Source: CAVPDE01 sp964580575
Lineage (GTDB): Bacteria > Desulfobacterota > DSM-4660 > Desulfatiglandales > HGW-15
DNA: 64,000 bases
NCBI GenBank assembly: GCA_964580575.1
Contig: CAZOLJ010000007.1
Coordinates: forward strand, 1-64,000
Reading direction: 5' to 3'
Position numbers and translations under genes: made by a program. The notes below the pieces were generated by a model that saw only the letters and a list, made by a program, of their open reading frames with translations, did no database searches and had not been told where the DNA came from. This document shows, in pieces, positions 8,026-16,915 of this stretch. Numbering within the stretch: position 1 is the first letter of the stretch; the number at the start of each line of letters is the position of its first letter.

Positions 8026-10245
8026 ATGGGTACGTCACGAGATATTAGTCGGCGACTGATCGGACTGTCAGTATTCTGGTGTGTTCTCCGGTTTGCATTC
8101 GCGGGACCTGTGTTTGCTCAATGCTACCCGGCAGGCGCAGAATTTCAAGTCCATACCTACATACAGAATGCTCAAGGATACCCCTCCGTAGCCGGCTTGT
8201 CAGGGGGTGGATTCGTGGTGACCTGGCATTCAAATGGGCAGGACGGCAGTAACTATGGGATTTATGCCCAACTCTTTGACAGCTCCGGAACCAAGGTGGG
8301 CAGTGAATTCGGGGTGAACAGCTACACAACTAATAACCAAGTTTACCCCTCCGTAGCCGGCTTGTCAGGGGGTGGATTCGTGGTGACCTGGCATTCAAAT
8401 GGGCGGGACGTCAGTGACTTTGACGTTTATGGCCAACTCTTTGACAGCTCGGGAACCAAGGTGGGCAGTGAATTCGGGGTGAACAGCTACGCAACCAATA
8501 ACCAAGTTTACTCCTCCGTAGCCGGCTTGTCAGGAGGTGGATTCGTGGTGACTTGGTATTCAAATGGGCAGGATGTCAGTAACTTTGACGTTTATGGCCA
8601 ACTCTTTGACAGCTCGGGAACCAAGGTGGGCAGTGAATTCGGGGTGAACAGCTACACGACCAATAACCAAGTTTACCCCTCCGTAGCCGGCTTGTCAGGG
8701 TGTAGATTCGTGGTGACCTGGATTTCATATGGTCAGGATGGCAGCGCCGAGGGTGTTTATGCCCAGCTCTTTGAAAGCTCCGGAACAAAGGTAGGCAGTG
8801 AATTCAGGGTGAACGGCTACACAACAAATATCCAAAGTAACCCTTCCGTAGCCGGCTTGTCAGGGTGTGGATTCGTGGTGACCTGGATTTCATATGGTCA
8901 GGATGGCAGCGCCGAGGGCGTTTATGCCCAACTCTTTGACTGCTCCGGAACAAAGGTAGGCAGTGAATTCAGGGTGAACGGCTACACAACCTATAACCAA
9001 GTTTATCCCTCCGTAGCCGGCTTGTCAGGGGGGGGATTCGTGGTGACTTGGCATTCCTATGGTCAGGACGGCAGTAACTATGGCGTTTATGGCCAACTCT
9101 TTGATCGCTCCGGAACCAAGGTGGGCAGTGAATTCGGGGTGAACAGCTACAGAATCAATATCCAAGGTAACTCATCCGTAGCCGGCTTGTCGGGCGGCCG
9201 ATTCGTGGTGACTTGGGAGTCAGAAGGACAGGATGGCAGTGGCCTTGGCGTTTATGGCCAGAGGTTTTCTTTCAGGAATGAGTTGGTTTTAAACTTCGGC
9301 CCCACCTATGGCCTGTATCAGTACGACCAGATAGGAGGCTATACGCATTGGAACACGGTCAATCCCTCACAAATGGTGACGATCGACCTTGACGGCGACG
9401 GCGCGGATGAATTGGTCGCGGCCTTTCCGGACTACGGCCTCTACACTTATGGCTCGACCAATGGCTGGCAGCTGATCAACACCGTGATTCCTGATGCGAT
9501 GGTCAGACTGGGGAAGGGGATTGCCATGGATTTCGGAGCCGCCTATGGTCTCTGGTATTGGACGCGATCTGGAGGATGGCACAACGGATGGCAGCAGTGG
9601 AGCACCTTGGATCCCGATAAGCTGCTTACGGTGGATGTTGACAATGATGGGGCTGAAGAGCTTGTGGTTTCTTTTAATGGTCACGGGCTTTACTGCCGTG
9701 ACGAAACCTTTTTTTGGACACAACTTAGCGCCGTCATTCCAGAAAACATGATCCGCCTAAACAACGGTATTGTCTGTGATTATGGATCCAATGGTCTCGG
9801 GTATTGGACCCTGGCGGGGGGATGGCAGCAGTGGAACGCCGTGAACCCCCATAAGCTGCTTGCGGTGGATGTTGACAATGATGGGGCTGAAGAGCTTGTG
9901 GTTTCTTTTAATGGTTACGGGCTTTACTGGCGTGACGAAACCTTTTTTTGGACGCAACTGAGCGCCGTCATTCCAGAAAACATGGTCCGCCTAAACAACG
10001 GTGCTGTCTGTGATTACGGGGCTGCCTATGGGCTTTGGATTTGGACCCAGAGTGGCGGCTGGGTGCAGCGGAATACGGTTGATCCTGGACAGATGACCGT
10101 GGTGGACATAGATAATGACGGCGTGGGGGAGCTGGTGGTCTCCTTCAGCGGTTATGGGCTTTACTACTTCGACGAGATCACCGGCTGGCAGCAGCTCAAC
10201 ACCGTTGTTCCTGACGACATGAAACCCATCAACTTCTATCCATAA
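8026..10245 (+). CDS. Secreted protein with seven 55-residue repeats and eight-unit propeller-like C-terminus
   Basis: 739 residues. I take the ATG at 8026, which has AAGGAG 8 bases upstream and opens a clear signal peptide (MGTSRDISRR then a hydrophobic run ending AFAGPVFAQ); the frame extends upstream to 7930 without a binding site. Residues about 45-415 are seven tandem repeats of exactly 55 residues (SVAGLSGGGFVVTW...GVYGQLFDSSGTKVGSEF), a repeat type common in large extracellular bacterial proteins and predicted to be all-beta. Residues about 415-739 hold eight units of about 40 residues, matching the C-terminus of the 4534 protein down to the last DDMKPINFYP. Probably a paralogous surface or exported protein; partner and function unknown. 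Confidence 0.7.
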   Translation: MGTSRDISRRLIGLSVFWCVLRFAFAGPVFAQCYPAGAEFQVHTYIQNAQGYPSVAGLSGGGFVVTWHSNGQDGSNYGIYAQLFDSSGTKVGSEFGVNSYTTNNQVYPSVAGLSGGGFVVTWHSNGRDVSDFDVYGQLFDSSGTKVGSEFGVNSYATNNQVYSSVAGLSGGGFVVTWYSNGQDVSNFDVYGQLFDSSGTKVGSEFGVNSYTTNNQVYPSVAGLSGCRFVVTWISYGQDGSAEGVYAQLFESSGTKVGSEFRVNGYTTNIQSNPSVAGLSGCGFVVTWISYGQDGSAEGVYAQLFDCSGTKVGSEFRVNGYTTYNQVYPSVAGLSGGGFVVTWHSYGQDGSNYGVYGQLFDRSGTKVGSEFGVNSYRINIQGNSSVAGLSGGRFVVTWESEGQDGSGLGVYGQRFSFRNELVLNFGPTYGLYQYDQIGGYTHWNTVNPSQMVTIDLDGDGADELVAAFPDYGLYTYGSTNGWQLINTVIPDAMVRLGKGIAMDFGAAYGLWYWTRSGGWHNGWQQWSTLDPDKLLTVDVDNDGAEELVVSFNGHGLYCRDETFFWTQLSAVIPENMIRLNNGIVCDYGSNGLGYWTLAGGWQQWNAVNPHKLLAVDVDNDGAEELVVSFNGYGLYWRDETFFWTQLSAVIPENMVRLNNGAVCDYGAAYGLWIWTQSGGWVQRNTVDPGQMTVVDIDNDGVGELVVSFSGYGLYYFDEITGWQQLNTVVPDDMKPINFYP
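8181..9270 (+). repeat. Tandem 165-bp coding repeats (about 6.6 copies)
   Basis: The segment CCCTCCGTAGCCGGCTTGTC recurs with exact 165-base spacing at 8181, 8346, 8511, 8676, 8841, 9006 and 9171 (with one to two base changes). Long identical stretches suggest recent duplication or gene conversion, so copy number may vary between strains. Confidence 0.9.
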
Positions 10246-10321
10246 GAGAAACGGTTCGGTGGGCACGATCCCTTCATGCTTTCAAGAAACAGTGCCCCTC
10301 ATTGCTGACCTTTGCCGCTCC

Positions 10322-12778
10322 TTATTCGTAGGTGTACTGCAAGTTCAGTTTTGATTTTGCCTTGGCCTTGACCGAGTCTTCTTTGATCAGGAGAGGCTTG
10401 TACTGGAACTTGTTGAACATCTCGAGTTGATCATCGTAGTGAGGGCCTTTTGTTCCGTCTCCTCTGGCAAAACCGCTCGACCCGGGCGGAACCACCATGA
10501 CGCCCTCGGCGCCTCCCTGTTTCATTTCCACAATGTGGTTCTCCGTGCCCCGTTCCATGAAGAAGGTCATCTTCACCTTTTCCTCTGTTGTGGGAACGCC
10601 CAGGATCGTGGTGGGTGCGTAGGCCATGGGCGTGACAGGCATTTTCCATGCTGCCATTTCAGAGCAGCCGAATTTCTTCTCCGCCCGGTCCAGACCGGCA
10701 ATAAAACTCTTCAAGAGGATCTCGTCCCTCTTGCCGTTGAAGTAGTCGTGAGACAGAGGGTTGGGCGCCTTCTTGCCGAGAAGAGCCCGCAGGAACAGAG
10801 GGTGACCGCCGGGATAACGTTTTCTCTTTTCCCAGTTAAAAGGCCCGCCCACGCTGCTTTCAAGAGCGCCCCAGTATTCCCCAAATTCATCTTCGAAAGT
10901 GTTTTTCAAGGCAATGTCCCACCAGGCATTGAAAATGCTGAGGCCCGGATGGTCGTACAGGCCGTCGTCGTTGGCATCGGTCCACGTGTCGTCCCACGAC
11001 GCGAGGATTTCAAAAGCGTCTTGAATTCTTGGATCTGCTTTCATACTCCTCTTGAGAACATCAAGGAGAAAGGGTTTGAACCTCTGCGCCCACAGATGCC
11101 CGAGGGTGGCATCTTTGACCATCTTCTTCAGATCATCCACTGAGATCTTTTCTTTTCCTTTCACCGAGTCGGTGAGGAGCGTCACCCTGTGATCCATGCC
11201 CCATCCGGCTGCTCCGCCGAAGACTCCGCCCAGGTCCCCATTAGACCAGTTTTTGGCCGGCTTGTTGTTCCAGTTCGCGATGATTCCTGTGGCCGGATTG
11301 ATTGCATGAGGATTCTGGGCCGTGGGGTGAAACCCTTGCCACTCATACTCCCCTGTGCCCGGCGACGGGAAAAGGGGGTTAGCCTTGTTGTTCCGCTTCG
11401 GATACTTGCCCTGGTGAAAGTACCCGATGTTGCCCGCCGTGTCCGCGAAGTAGACATTGACGGACAGGGAACTGAGAGCTGCCGCTTTCTTGAACTCCTC
11501 AGGCGTCTGGGCCTTCATCAATTCATAAAAAGAAACGAAGCCGCTGAGATAGTCTTCCTTGCAGGAGAGCTGCTTGCTGTAAGCAATGCCCTTGGCCTCA
11601 TCCATTCTGACGATCGGTCCGTGGACCGTGTAGGAGAAAGTGATCTCCTTTGGATCTTCCCCTTTTACTTTGAAAATCTCTTTCCGTTGCTCCATGGGGC
11701 GCCACTTGCCCATAAACCAATACTGCCTGGGATTCCTGGGATTGAGCCTTTCTTCAAAATAGTCCGTGATGTTGTCAACCCCTGCTGTGGAAGAAAAGGC
11801 TGTGCGTTCCGTCTGGCCGAACATGATAAAGGGATAGCCGGTGAGGGTGGATCCCACGGCATCGATCCCTGGTGCATGAAGCCCCACCTCGTAGAGGTCG
11901 GAGGGGAGATGAAAACTGAATTGAGGCCCTCCCATGAGAAGGGCATTGCCGCTTGCCGACTTCTTGGCTGAAACCAGGAAGGCATAACTGGCGGAAGGTG
12001 TTTCCCCTGGAAGAAGGATGCCCAGCTCGGCATAGGCGGACTGGAGCGCTTTTGTCTCTTCAAGGAGTTCTCGCGCCAAAGAGAGGGGACCTGAATTGGA
12101 CGTCTTCTTTTTGGCAGGTGCTGCTCCCGGGGCAGCGGCAGGAATCGTGTTGTAGGCATTGGGATCATTGCCCGGGACAAGGTCCGAAAAGAGCGCTCTG
12201 CCCCTTTTCTCCCCGTGTTTCTTGATGAGGTAATCGAGAAGGGCCTTGTTCTCCAGTTCTCTCGAGAAGTCCATGAAGACGCCCATGACGGACAGGAACA
12301 CGGCCGCTACATCTTCGTCCTTCCATTTCTCAGGCTCTATTCCGAAATTCTTGAACTCCGCAGGAAGCTTCGAGCCCGGATCGGCTGCTGCTTCTGCGAT
12401 GGTCGCATTAATCCCGTCAGCAAAAGATCTGAGAATGACCTGATATTGCCGCTCGAGCCCGCTGATCTGATCTTTGACCTGGGCTCGCGTCAGGTTGTCT
12501 CTTCGCATGGCCTTGTCAAACTCCAGAAACTTGGCTCCATGAACTTCAGACACCCGGCCCCAGTAAGTTCTCCGCAGCATGTCCATCTGGAACAATCGAT
12601 CCTGGGCAGCGGCATATCCATAGCCATAGTAAAGTCCCTCCAGATCCACGGCAAAAACATGAGGAGCGCCGAAATCATCTCTGTAGATGGTTACCGGAGA
12701 AGTGCCTGAAAAGGAATTCGCGCAAGTGAGACAAAGAACAGACCAAACCGCAAAAAGAAGAACCAACGCCTTTTTCAT
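10322..12778 (-). CDS. Penicillin acylase family amidohydrolase (Ntn hydrolase)
   Basis: 818 residues from the ATG at 12778, with AGGAGG 7 bases upstream; a signal peptide (MKKALVLLF...) follows. The alpha part starts VTIYRDDFGAPHVFA and has the AAAQDRLFQMDMLRR motif of the family. The putative autocatalytic nucleophile is Ser264 in ASYAFLVS, followed by the matching GGPQFSF strand, and the oxyanion/Asn motif is NWNNKP. The residue after the serine is Tyr where most relatives have Asn. Between them lies a spacer-peptide-like Ala/Pro/Lys segment. The enzyme acts in the periplasm on amides; penicillin, N-acyl homoserine lactone or acyl-peptide substrates cannot be told apart from sequence. Confidence 0.85.
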   Translation of the reverse strand: MKKALVLLFAVWSVLCLTCANSFSGTSPVTIYRDDFGAPHVFAVDLEGLYYGYGYAAAQDRLFQMDMLRRTYWGRVSEVHGAKFLEFDKAMRRDNLTRAQVKDQISGLERQYQVILRSFADGINATIAEAAADPGSKLPAEFKNFGIEPEKWKDEDVAAVFLSVMGVFMDFSRELENKALLDYLIKKHGEKRGRALFSDLVPGNDPNAYNTIPAAAPGAAPAKKKTSNSGPLSLARELLEETKALQSAYAELGILLPGETPSASYAFLVSAKKSASGNALLMGGPQFSFHLPSDLYEVGLHAPGIDAVGSTLTGYPFIMFGQTERTAFSSTAGVDNITDYFEERLNPRNPRQYWFMGKWRPMEQRKEIFKVKGEDPKEITFSYTVHGPIVRMDEAKGIAYSKQLSCKEDYLSGFVSFYELMKAQTPEEFKKAAALSSLSVNVYFADTAGNIGYFHQGKYPKRNNKANPLFPSPGTGEYEWQGFHPTAQNPHAINPATGIIANWNNKPAKNWSNGDLGGVFGGAAGWGMDHRVTLLTDSVKGKEKISVDDLKKMVKDATLGHLWAQRFKPFLLDVLKRSMKADPRIQDAFEILASWDDTWTDANDDGLYDHPGLSIFNAWWDIALKNTFEDEFGEYWGALESSVGGPFNWEKRKRYPGGHPLFLRALLGKKAPNPLSHDYFNGKRDEILLKSFIAGLDRAEKKFGCSEMAAWKMPVTPMAYAPTTILGVPTTEEKVKMTFFMERGTENHIVEMKQGGAEGVMVVPPGSSGFARGDGTKGPHYDDQLEMFNKFQYKPLLIKEDSVKAKAKSKLNLQYTYE

Positions 12779-12929
12779 GAGACTGCCTCCTGCACAAGAA
12801 TGGACGACGGATCGGGTGAGACAACAAGAAGTAGATACAAAAAAGCTTTTCCCTGGACTGCGAGTATAGAAACAAGGTGCGCTATGTGTCAAGAAACAAG
12901 GAACTGAAAGAGGTCATCCCTGCGCAGGT

Positions 12930-13988
12930 TCAGAAGTGATAGGAGAGGCTGACCGAACCGAAAATGTCCCCGTCCTCCTGGCCGTCGAATTCCTTGGTTC
13001 GGAATATCTGGGTGTAGGTGATCCGAAAGCGATCAACCTGGACCACCAACCCTGCTTGGAGATCGCCTACGAAAGGCTTCTTGTCCACCGAGTGGCTGTC
13101 CGTAAAAGTGTTCCCATCCAGGAAGATGTTGTAGAGGACAGCCCGGCCTTCCAGCCCCGCGAACACATACCAGTTAAAGCCTTTCTCAGGACGGAAATAG
13201 GCGCTGCCCGGCAGGCTCGGACGAATCCGGGGAGGGCCGAAATCATCTTCCAGTTCCGAGCCGAGTCGGAACGTGATGCCTGCCGCCCCATAGGTGAACA
13301 CATTCCCCAGGGCTCCGCCGAAATGGGGGAGCCCATCCACATCCAGCCCCCACCCGATGTTCTGTTTTTCAAACCTTCGCGTTTGCTCATAGTAAAGCAC
13401 GGCACCGAGTTCGTTCTCTAACTGGTTGTCCCATCCCTCAGGCACTTGCAGGCCGAGCAGAGAATGCCAGAAGGTCTGCACATCCTCGGCAAAAGAGTAA
13501 GGGCCGACCACACCGATTTCCAGTTCAAGCTTGTCATAACGTTTGGTGCCTTGGTTGGCTACCAGTCCGAACCCCATGTAGAGCCAACCCGCGTAGGGCC
13601 TGTCCTCGGGGATAAGCTGAGTTGCCCTCGTATCTTCTGGCGTAAATATGTTCTGCCCGAGCGAGAAGCTGGCCCGTGCCTTGAGTTCGTCTTTCGGGCT
13701 GTTCCGGGCCCTTTCAGATATGAACCACGGGAGCTTATCCGCTGCATCGGTCATCCACTGGATCGGGCCGGTGAGACACTCGATGCGCGTTCCGTGGGAG
13801 AAGTGGCGGTCGGTCCCTCCTCCGAAGAAATCATTTTCGAACTGGAGGCTGATCACATAACCGGGATCATCGGCATAGGCGGGCCTTTCCCCGAGCCCTG
13901 CGCCCGCGAGAAGGATGAGAATTACAAGGCCGACCGGCAGGAATTCCCCCAGTCTGCCCTGAAAGCTCCGTGAGAAATGGTTTTTCAT
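12930..13988 (-). CDS. lpxR: LpxR-like lipid A 3'-O-deacylase, outer membrane
   Basis: 352 residues with a signal peptide ending near AYADDPG. It then shows the LpxR/DUF2219 hallmarks: FENDFFGGGTDRHFSHGTRIE, which contains the conserved Asn-Asp and downstream Ser/His, a tail of amphipathic strands and a terminal aromatic (SLSYHF) as expected of an outer-membrane beta-barrel. LpxR removes the 3' acyloxyacyl group of lipid A. Its ATG overlaps the stop of the upstream flavoprotein gene (ATGA at 13985-13988), so the two are translationally coupled. Confidence 0.8.
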   Translation of the reverse strand: MKNHFSRSFQGRLGEFLPVGLVILILLAGAGLGERPAYADDPGYVISLQFENDFFGGGTDRHFSHGTRIECLTGPIQWMTDAADKLPWFISERARNSPKDELKARASFSLGQNIFTPEDTRATQLIPEDRPYAGWLYMGFGLVANQGTKRYDKLELEIGVVGPYSFAEDVQTFWHSLLGLQVPEGWDNQLENELGAVLYYEQTRRFEKQNIGWGLDVDGLPHFGGALGNVFTYGAAGITFRLGSELEDDFGPPRIRPSLPGSAYFRPEKGFNWYVFAGLEGRAVLYNIFLDGNTFTDSHSVDKKPFVGDLQAGLVVQVDRFRITYTQIFRTKEFDGQEDGDIFGSVSLSYHF

Positions 13989-14551
13989 TCTTTCGCGAGC
14001 TTGAGGCCCAGTTCATAGGCTTCTTTCATCAGGGCCTTGTTCCTCTTGATCTCCCCGGCTTCCGAGGCGCTCCCATAGACCATCCCCACCAGCTCGGCTT
14101 CGATAAACCGCAGCGCATCCTGGAGAGTGCGAAGCGCATTGACGGCGCCCGACAGAAAGGGATCTGCATCCGCATAGCTCAGGAGGACGGCGAATTTTTT
14201 CCCGGCCAGTGCATACCCCTCGTTTCCGCCCAGCCCATACCAGCGGTCCATGAAGAGCTTTGTCTGGGCCGAGAAAGTGAACCAATAGATGGGACTGGCA
14301 ATGACGATGACATCCGCACTCCTGAGTTTCGGATAAAGGAGTTGCATGTCATCCTTGATTACGCAATCGACGTGGGTTTTCTTGCGGCAGCCGCCACAGG
14401 CCGTGCAGGGCTTGATGTTCATGCGGTGGAGGTAGAAGGTTTCCACCTGTGCCCCGCCGGCTTTGGCGCCGCCGGCGACCTGTGCGGCCAGGGTTGAACT
14501 GTTGCCCCGTTTTCGCGGGCTCCCGACAGCGATCATGACTTTGTTTGACAT
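13985..14551 (-). CDS. Flavodoxin-like NAD(P)H-dependent FMN reductase / iron-sulfur flavoprotein family
   Basis: 188 residues, flavodoxin fold. The FMN phosphate loop is GSPRKRGNSSTLA (residues 10-22), then CTACGGCRKK with a further Cys, the cysteine cluster typical of the iron-sulfur flavoprotein group, and a PIYWFTFSAQTKLFMDR flavin-binding strand. It likely reduces FMN or a small acceptor in the cytoplasm. A good AAGGAG ribosome binding site precedes the ATG. The overlap with lpxR implies co-expression, but I see no functional link. Confidence 0.8.
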   Translation of the reverse strand: MSNKVMIAVGSPRKRGNSSTLAAQVAGGAKAGGAQVETFYLHRMNIKPCTACGGCRKKTHVDCVIKDDMQLLYPKLRSADVIVIASPIYWFTFSAQTKLFMDRWYGLGGNEGYALAGKKFAVLLSYADADPFLSGAVNALRTLQDALRFIEAELVGMVYGSASEAGEIKRNKALMKEAYELGLKLAKE

Positions 14552-14588
14552 GGCTTTCTCCTTTTTTATGCTCCGAAGATATAGGGAA

Positions 14589-15398
14589 CTACCCTAAGGT
14601 GAGTTTCTCGGCCTCAGGAATGTCTTGGCTCAAGAATTTTTCACCAAGAAGCTTGAACCGCCCCGGGTCATCGGTTGTGAAGAAAGCACGCCTTCCGTTT
14701 TTCGTGACCCGGCTCTCTATCTCAGGGTGGCGTTGAAGATAATCATCGAGTTTGTCTGCGATGATCTCAGGCCCGTCCAGCACCTTGCAGGTTTTTCCCA
14801 TGATCCTCACAATGTCTTTCTGCAAGAAGGGGTAATGGGTGCAGCCCAGCAGAAGAGTGTCCACTTTCCTGTCTTTGAAATGACGGAGGTATTTTTTCAG
14901 GATGCGATTGGTTTCCGGTCTTCCGACCCAGGTCTCCTCGACCAGCGGCACCAGGAGGGGGCAGGGGAGGCCATAGACCTTCAGGTCGCCTCTCAGTTTT
15001 CCAAGTTCCTGCTCGAAAACTCCGGATTCAATCGTCGCGCGAGTGCCGATCACGCCGATGCGACCGTATCGGGTCACGTGAACGCCGGCCTCTGCAAGGG
15101 GAATAACGACCCCCAGCACCCGTCTATCGGGATAGTGGAGCGGAAGCCATTCCTGCTGGATCTTTCTGAGAGCACTGGCAGAAGCCGTGTTGCAGGCCAG
15201 AATGATGAGGACGCAGCCGCGCTCAAAAAGAAACTCTACGGCTTGGCGGGTGTAGTCACAAATCAGATCGAGCGACTTGTTGCCATAAGGGGCGCGGGCG
15301 TTATCGCCGACATAAAGATAGTCAACCTGCGGCAGGCGCCTGAAGAACGCCCTCAATACGGTCAGCCCGCCAAGACCTGAATCAAATACACCAATCAT
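14589..15398 (-). CDS. murI: Glutamate racemase
   Basis: 269 residues, full length. It interconverts L- and D-glutamate for peptidoglycan. The two catalytic cysteines are visible as Cys69 in ACNTASA and Cys186 in GCTHYPF; the substrate loop FDSGLGGLTV opens the protein and YVGDNARAPYG is conserved. The start at 15398 gives the usual MIGVFDSG N-terminus. It ends 37 bases before the flavoprotein gene and is probably cotranscribed with it. Confidence 0.95.
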   Translation of the reverse strand: MIGVFDSGLGGLTVLRAFFRRLPQVDYLYVGDNARAPYGNKSLDLICDYTRQAVEFLFERGCVLIILACNTASASALRKIQQEWLPLHYPDRRVLGVVIPLAEAGVHVTRYGRIGVIGTRATIESGVFEQELGKLRGDLKVYGLPCPLLVPLVEETWVGRPETNRILKKYLRHFKDRKVDTLLLGCTHYPFLQKDIVRIMGKTCKVLDGPEIIADKLDDYLQRHPEIESRVTKNGRRAFFTTDDPGRFKLLGEKFLSQDIPEAEKLTLG

Positions 15399-15519
15399 GA
15401 CGCTTTCAGGAGTCCTATGGATGAAAAGGTGAATCGAGAGCTCTAAAAAGGTAAAGAGGTGTCCCCCGGAAAAAGCAAAACAGAAGGCGGCAAGAGGTTC
15501 AAGGTCCTCAAGCGAGTCT

Positions 15520-16587
15520 CTATTTCACTTCCAAGGACAGGGCACTGTCATCGTACCCCAGCAGATGGAGCATCTTCTGGGACAGCTCGACGACCTCTCT
15601 GGCGGTCAAATTGACATCCACATACATGCCTGTTCCTGCAATCTTTTCACAGGTCAGAAGTTGATAAGGGTTCTTACTGAAGTACTCTTTGCCCGGCTTG
15701 GACAGAGTGAACAACACATCCAGGTCATCCTTGTGCTTTGGAAAGACCACCTCGCAGAACTTGATGTACATGGCCTTCCATGACTTCACTTCATACCTCG
15801 TTCCTTTGAGAGTGAAGGAGAGGATGGTTTTTCCCGTGTAGTCATCGGCCCGGACTGCGGCCTTTGTAGGCTGCGGCTGGGCCACGGTCTTCGGCTGAAC
15901 CAGGCTCTTGAGATCAACTTCTTCCTTGAACTTGGACGAGATGAATTCCTCTATCACTTCCCGGTCTGGGTTATACCCGCACAATTCCTCGGTCACGGAA
16001 CCGAGGATGCCGGCAAGCCATTTCTTCGGGTCGCTCATGATTCGCGCCCAGGCTTTGGGAAGAGTCTCTCTGATTAAGAAATCCCTTTGTCTTGCCGTGT
16101 AAATGACTTCAGCCGCTTTTTCCGCTTCTCCGGAAACGATGTTTTCTTTGGTGAGGAAATTCTCAAAGCTCTCCGAGGCTTCTTCGGCTTTCTCTGCCTC
16201 CATGTCTACGGTGAGAAACTTCTTCTTGTCAGCGCTTCCCTCCACCAGAGGCAGGAAGAACCACCAGGTCAGCCCATTTGTGAGAATTCCAATAGGAACC
16301 TTGCCCTGGAGGCAAACGGAAAGGACCTTGTCCTGGTGCTTTGGGAAATCCTTGTCGTTTTTTCTCACAAGGATGACGACCTTGTTGGCCCTCTGCTTTT
16401 TGAGGCAAAAATCCACCCTGCTGCCCTGGAATTCACACTCGGGTTGCACTTCATCCACGTCAAAGGGATCCCAGTCCAGAAGTGAAAGGATCTTGAGAAC
16501 GATCCCCTGTTTGATGGCGGCTTCATCAAAGGTGCCGAACCGGTCATCCGACTGGATTTTCTTTATGAATTCAACAAGCTTCTTCAT
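15520..16587 (-). CDS. Lone HsdR N-terminal-like (restriction endonuclease fold) protein
   Basis: 355 residues. The first half resembles the type I restriction HsdR_N domain: FDEAAIKQGIVLKILSLLDWDPF then SRVDFCLKKQ and a beta strand VVILVRK, then GILTNGLTWWFF. In active PD-(D/E)xK enzymes the strand ends with E-x-K; here the position is Val (VRK), so catalysis may be lost. The C-terminal part (about 260-355) has a separate alpha/beta unit. There are no HsdM, HsdS or helicase domains nearby, so this is a stand-alone protein of unknown role. Confidence 0.65.
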   Translation of the reverse strand: MKKLVEFIKKIQSDDRFGTFDEAAIKQGIVLKILSLLDWDPFDVDEVQPECEFQGSRVDFCLKKQRANKVVILVRKNDKDFPKHQDKVLSVCLQGKVPIGILTNGLTWWFFLPLVEGSADKKKFLTVDMEAEKAEEASESFENFLTKENIVSGEAEKAAEVIYTARQRDFLIRETLPKAWARIMSDPKKWLAGILGSVTEELCGYNPDREVIEEFISSKFKEEVDLKSLVQPKTVAQPQPTKAAVRADDYTGKTILSFTLKGTRYEVKSWKAMYIKFCEVVFPKHKDDLDVLFTLSKPGKEYFSKNPYQLLTCEKIAGTGMYVDVNLTAREVVELSQKMLHLLGYDDSALSLEVK

Positions 16588-16770
16588 TACACGCCCCTCT
16601 CTCTCACTGGCCCGTTTAGAGAAGGAAAGGAGCCCCCTCGCTCATTTTTCCGGTCAGGACTGAGACAAGGGTTCCTTTATGGTTAAAAAGTATACTGAAA
16701 TTGAATGCTTATGTCAACTGAACAGTGGAGCCGGGAAGAGATCTTCTTGAGTTAAGGGAAACCCTGCCTG

Positions 16771-16915
16771 CAGGTCGCTCAAAAACGCTTAGATACAAGG
16801 CGCCCGACAATCTTTATCCGCCTCCGGCGGGCCGAGGAGTGAGGCGTACAATCCAGTGCGTCGCAGGGACGAGGGATGAGGGCAACGCAGTAGATGAGCG
16901 GTTTTCAGCGACCTG
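16771..16915. repeat. 145-bp element with terminal inverted repeats
   Basis: CAGGTCGCTCAAAAACGCTT at 16771 pairs with AGCGGTTTTCAGCGACCTG at the other end (16898-16916), about 20 of 24 positions. The interior is GC-rich and has no gene. The right end abuts the stop codon of the inositol phosphate synthase gene. It looks like a small non-autonomous palindromic element; I see no second full copy in the window. Confidence 0.65.
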
